Of a stretch of 5,884 nucleotides of DNA, positions 5,483-5,884 are shown piece by piece. Location: contig JABDPP010000071.1 in assembly GCA_013042765.1 (NCBI GenBank), positions 1 to 5,884 on the forward strand, read 5' to 3'. Source of the DNA: Litoreibacter sp. Lineage in GTDB: Bacteria > Pseudomonadota > Alphaproteobacteria > Rhodobacterales > Rhodobacteraceae. Below the pieces are notes generated by a model. That model was not told where the DNA came from, did not search any database, and saw only the letters and a program-made list of their open reading frames with translations. Position 1 is the stretch's first letter. Each line of letters opens with the position of its first letter. The position numbers were made by a program, and so were the translations under genes.

Positions 5483-5884
5483 TCCTGCGGCCCTTCGCTT
5501 AGGAACGCCAGAACCCGGCTGCCTGCGCCAAGACCCCATTCGTCTGCCTCCGCCCCGCAAGCCAGCAAGACCGCGAGACAGGCACCACCCGAGGGCGAGG
5601 TCGCAACCCCCGCCGCCTCGAGAACCGGCAGCTTCTCCTCAACCGCCTCATCACTGATGGTGACGAAAAAATCGGCATCACGCGCGAGTCCCTTGAGCGC
5701 GATAAGCGACGGTTCTTTGCAATCCAGCCGTCCCATCGAGGAGACCGGCCCACCTGCCAAGACAGGCCTGCCCGCCTCGATCGAAGCGTAAAGCGCGGGC
5801 GCCGCCTCGGGCTCCACCACGAGGATTTTTGGGCCTTCGCCCCATTCCGCGCGGGCCAGCGCTGCAACCGCACCCGCCATCCCG
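5479..5884 (-). CDS. Diaminopropionate ammonia-lyase-like PLP enzyme (C-terminal part; 5' end outside window)
   Basis: Only the last 134 or so residues are present, and the frame is open to the right edge. The methionine codon at 5880 is therefore internal (it is preceded by a glycine codon), not the start. The segment resembles the C-terminal half of fold-type II PLP enzymes of the diaminopropionate ammonia-lyase (DpaL/YgeX) group. It has an AGAVAAL helix following the glycine-rich loop, LVVEPEAAPALYAS, SMGRLDCKEPS, FVTISDEAVEEKLPVLEAAGV and the PSGGA loop expected near the cofactor. The catalytic lysine and phosphate-binding loop lie outside the window. Such enzymes eliminate ammonia from 2,3-diaminopropionate; relatives act on serine or threonine. 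It occupies a position comparable to that of EutB (threonine-dehydratase-like) in standard eut clusters, so action on a hydroxylated 2,4-diaminobutyrate is a reasonable guess and no more. It is probably the upstream partner of the M24 gene, through an ATGA overlap at 5479-5482. Confidence 0.8.
   Translation of the reverse strand, partial: GMAGAVAALARAEWGEGPKILVVEPEAAPALYASIEAGRPVLAGGPVSSMGRLDCKEPSLIALKGLARDADFFVTISDEAVEEKLPVLEAAGVATSPSGGACLAVLLACGAEADEWGLGAGSRVLAFLSEGPQE

Noticed and set aside
5482..5560. Upstream extension of the M24 gene to 5560
   Set aside because: The extra 26 residues (MRGGGRRMGSW...) are not family-like and lie wholly inside the lyase coding sequence. The ATGA-coupled start at 5482 is better.
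4886..5791. Plus-strand open frame of 301 codons opposite the M24 and lyase genes
   Set aside because: It is antisense to two genes with clear family motifs and coupled stop-start overlaps. Its low-complexity Arg/Ser/Pro translation shows no domain.
5479..5880. A complete small gene starting at the ATG at 5880
   Set aside because: The frame continues to the window edge, and the sequence begins in the middle of a fold-type II PLP domain. It is the tail of a longer lyase rather than a 133-residue protein.

Overview
The window is a densely packed catabolic locus from a GC-rich bacterium. Codon use is strongly G/C-ending, and the presence of ectoine-utilisation (eut/doe) proteins suggests a Gram-negative marine or soil alphaproteobacterium, perhaps of the Rhodobacterales. 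That placement is inferred from gene content and base composition, not from a phylogenetic marker.

Layout, left to right: (1) minus strand, 1-1200, the first 400 residues of a D-hydantoinase/dihydropyrimidinase-type amidohydrolase that runs off the left edge. (2) 1201-1369, a divergent intergenic region with three inverted repeats, one of them a potential hairpin that abuts the eutD start codon. (3) Plus strand, eutD/doeA (ectoine hydrolase) followed after 4 bases by eutE/doeB (N-acetyl-2,4-diaminobutyrate deacetylase). (4) A 21-base convergent junction. (5) Minus strand, read right to left, a tightly coupled operon: the C-terminal part of a PLP-dependent diaminopropionate ammonia-lyase-like enzyme (cut by the right edge), a second M24 enzyme with an intact metal site, and a EutA-like Asp/Glu racemase-superfamily protein. 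Both junctions in this operon are 4-base ATGA overlaps.

How the genes work together: EutD opens the tetrahydropyrimidine ring of ectoine to N-acetyl-2,4-diaminobutyrate, and EutE removes the acetyl group to give 2,4-diaminobutyrate. This is established for the families. EutA-type proteins, usually with EutB (threonine-dehydratase-like) and EutC (ornithine-cyclodeaminase-like), are associated with hydroxyectoine use, but their chemistry is less settled. Here the EutA-like gene sits in a convergent operon with a diaminopropionate-lyase-like enzyme and a canonical M24 hydrolase, and the divergent gene is a cyclic-amide hydrolase. This looks like a rearranged or extended ectoine/hydroxyectoine (or related N-heterocycle) utilisation locus. 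No transporter, regulator, eutC, transaminase or dehydrogenase is visible in the window. No RNA genes, mobile elements or CRISPR arrays were seen.
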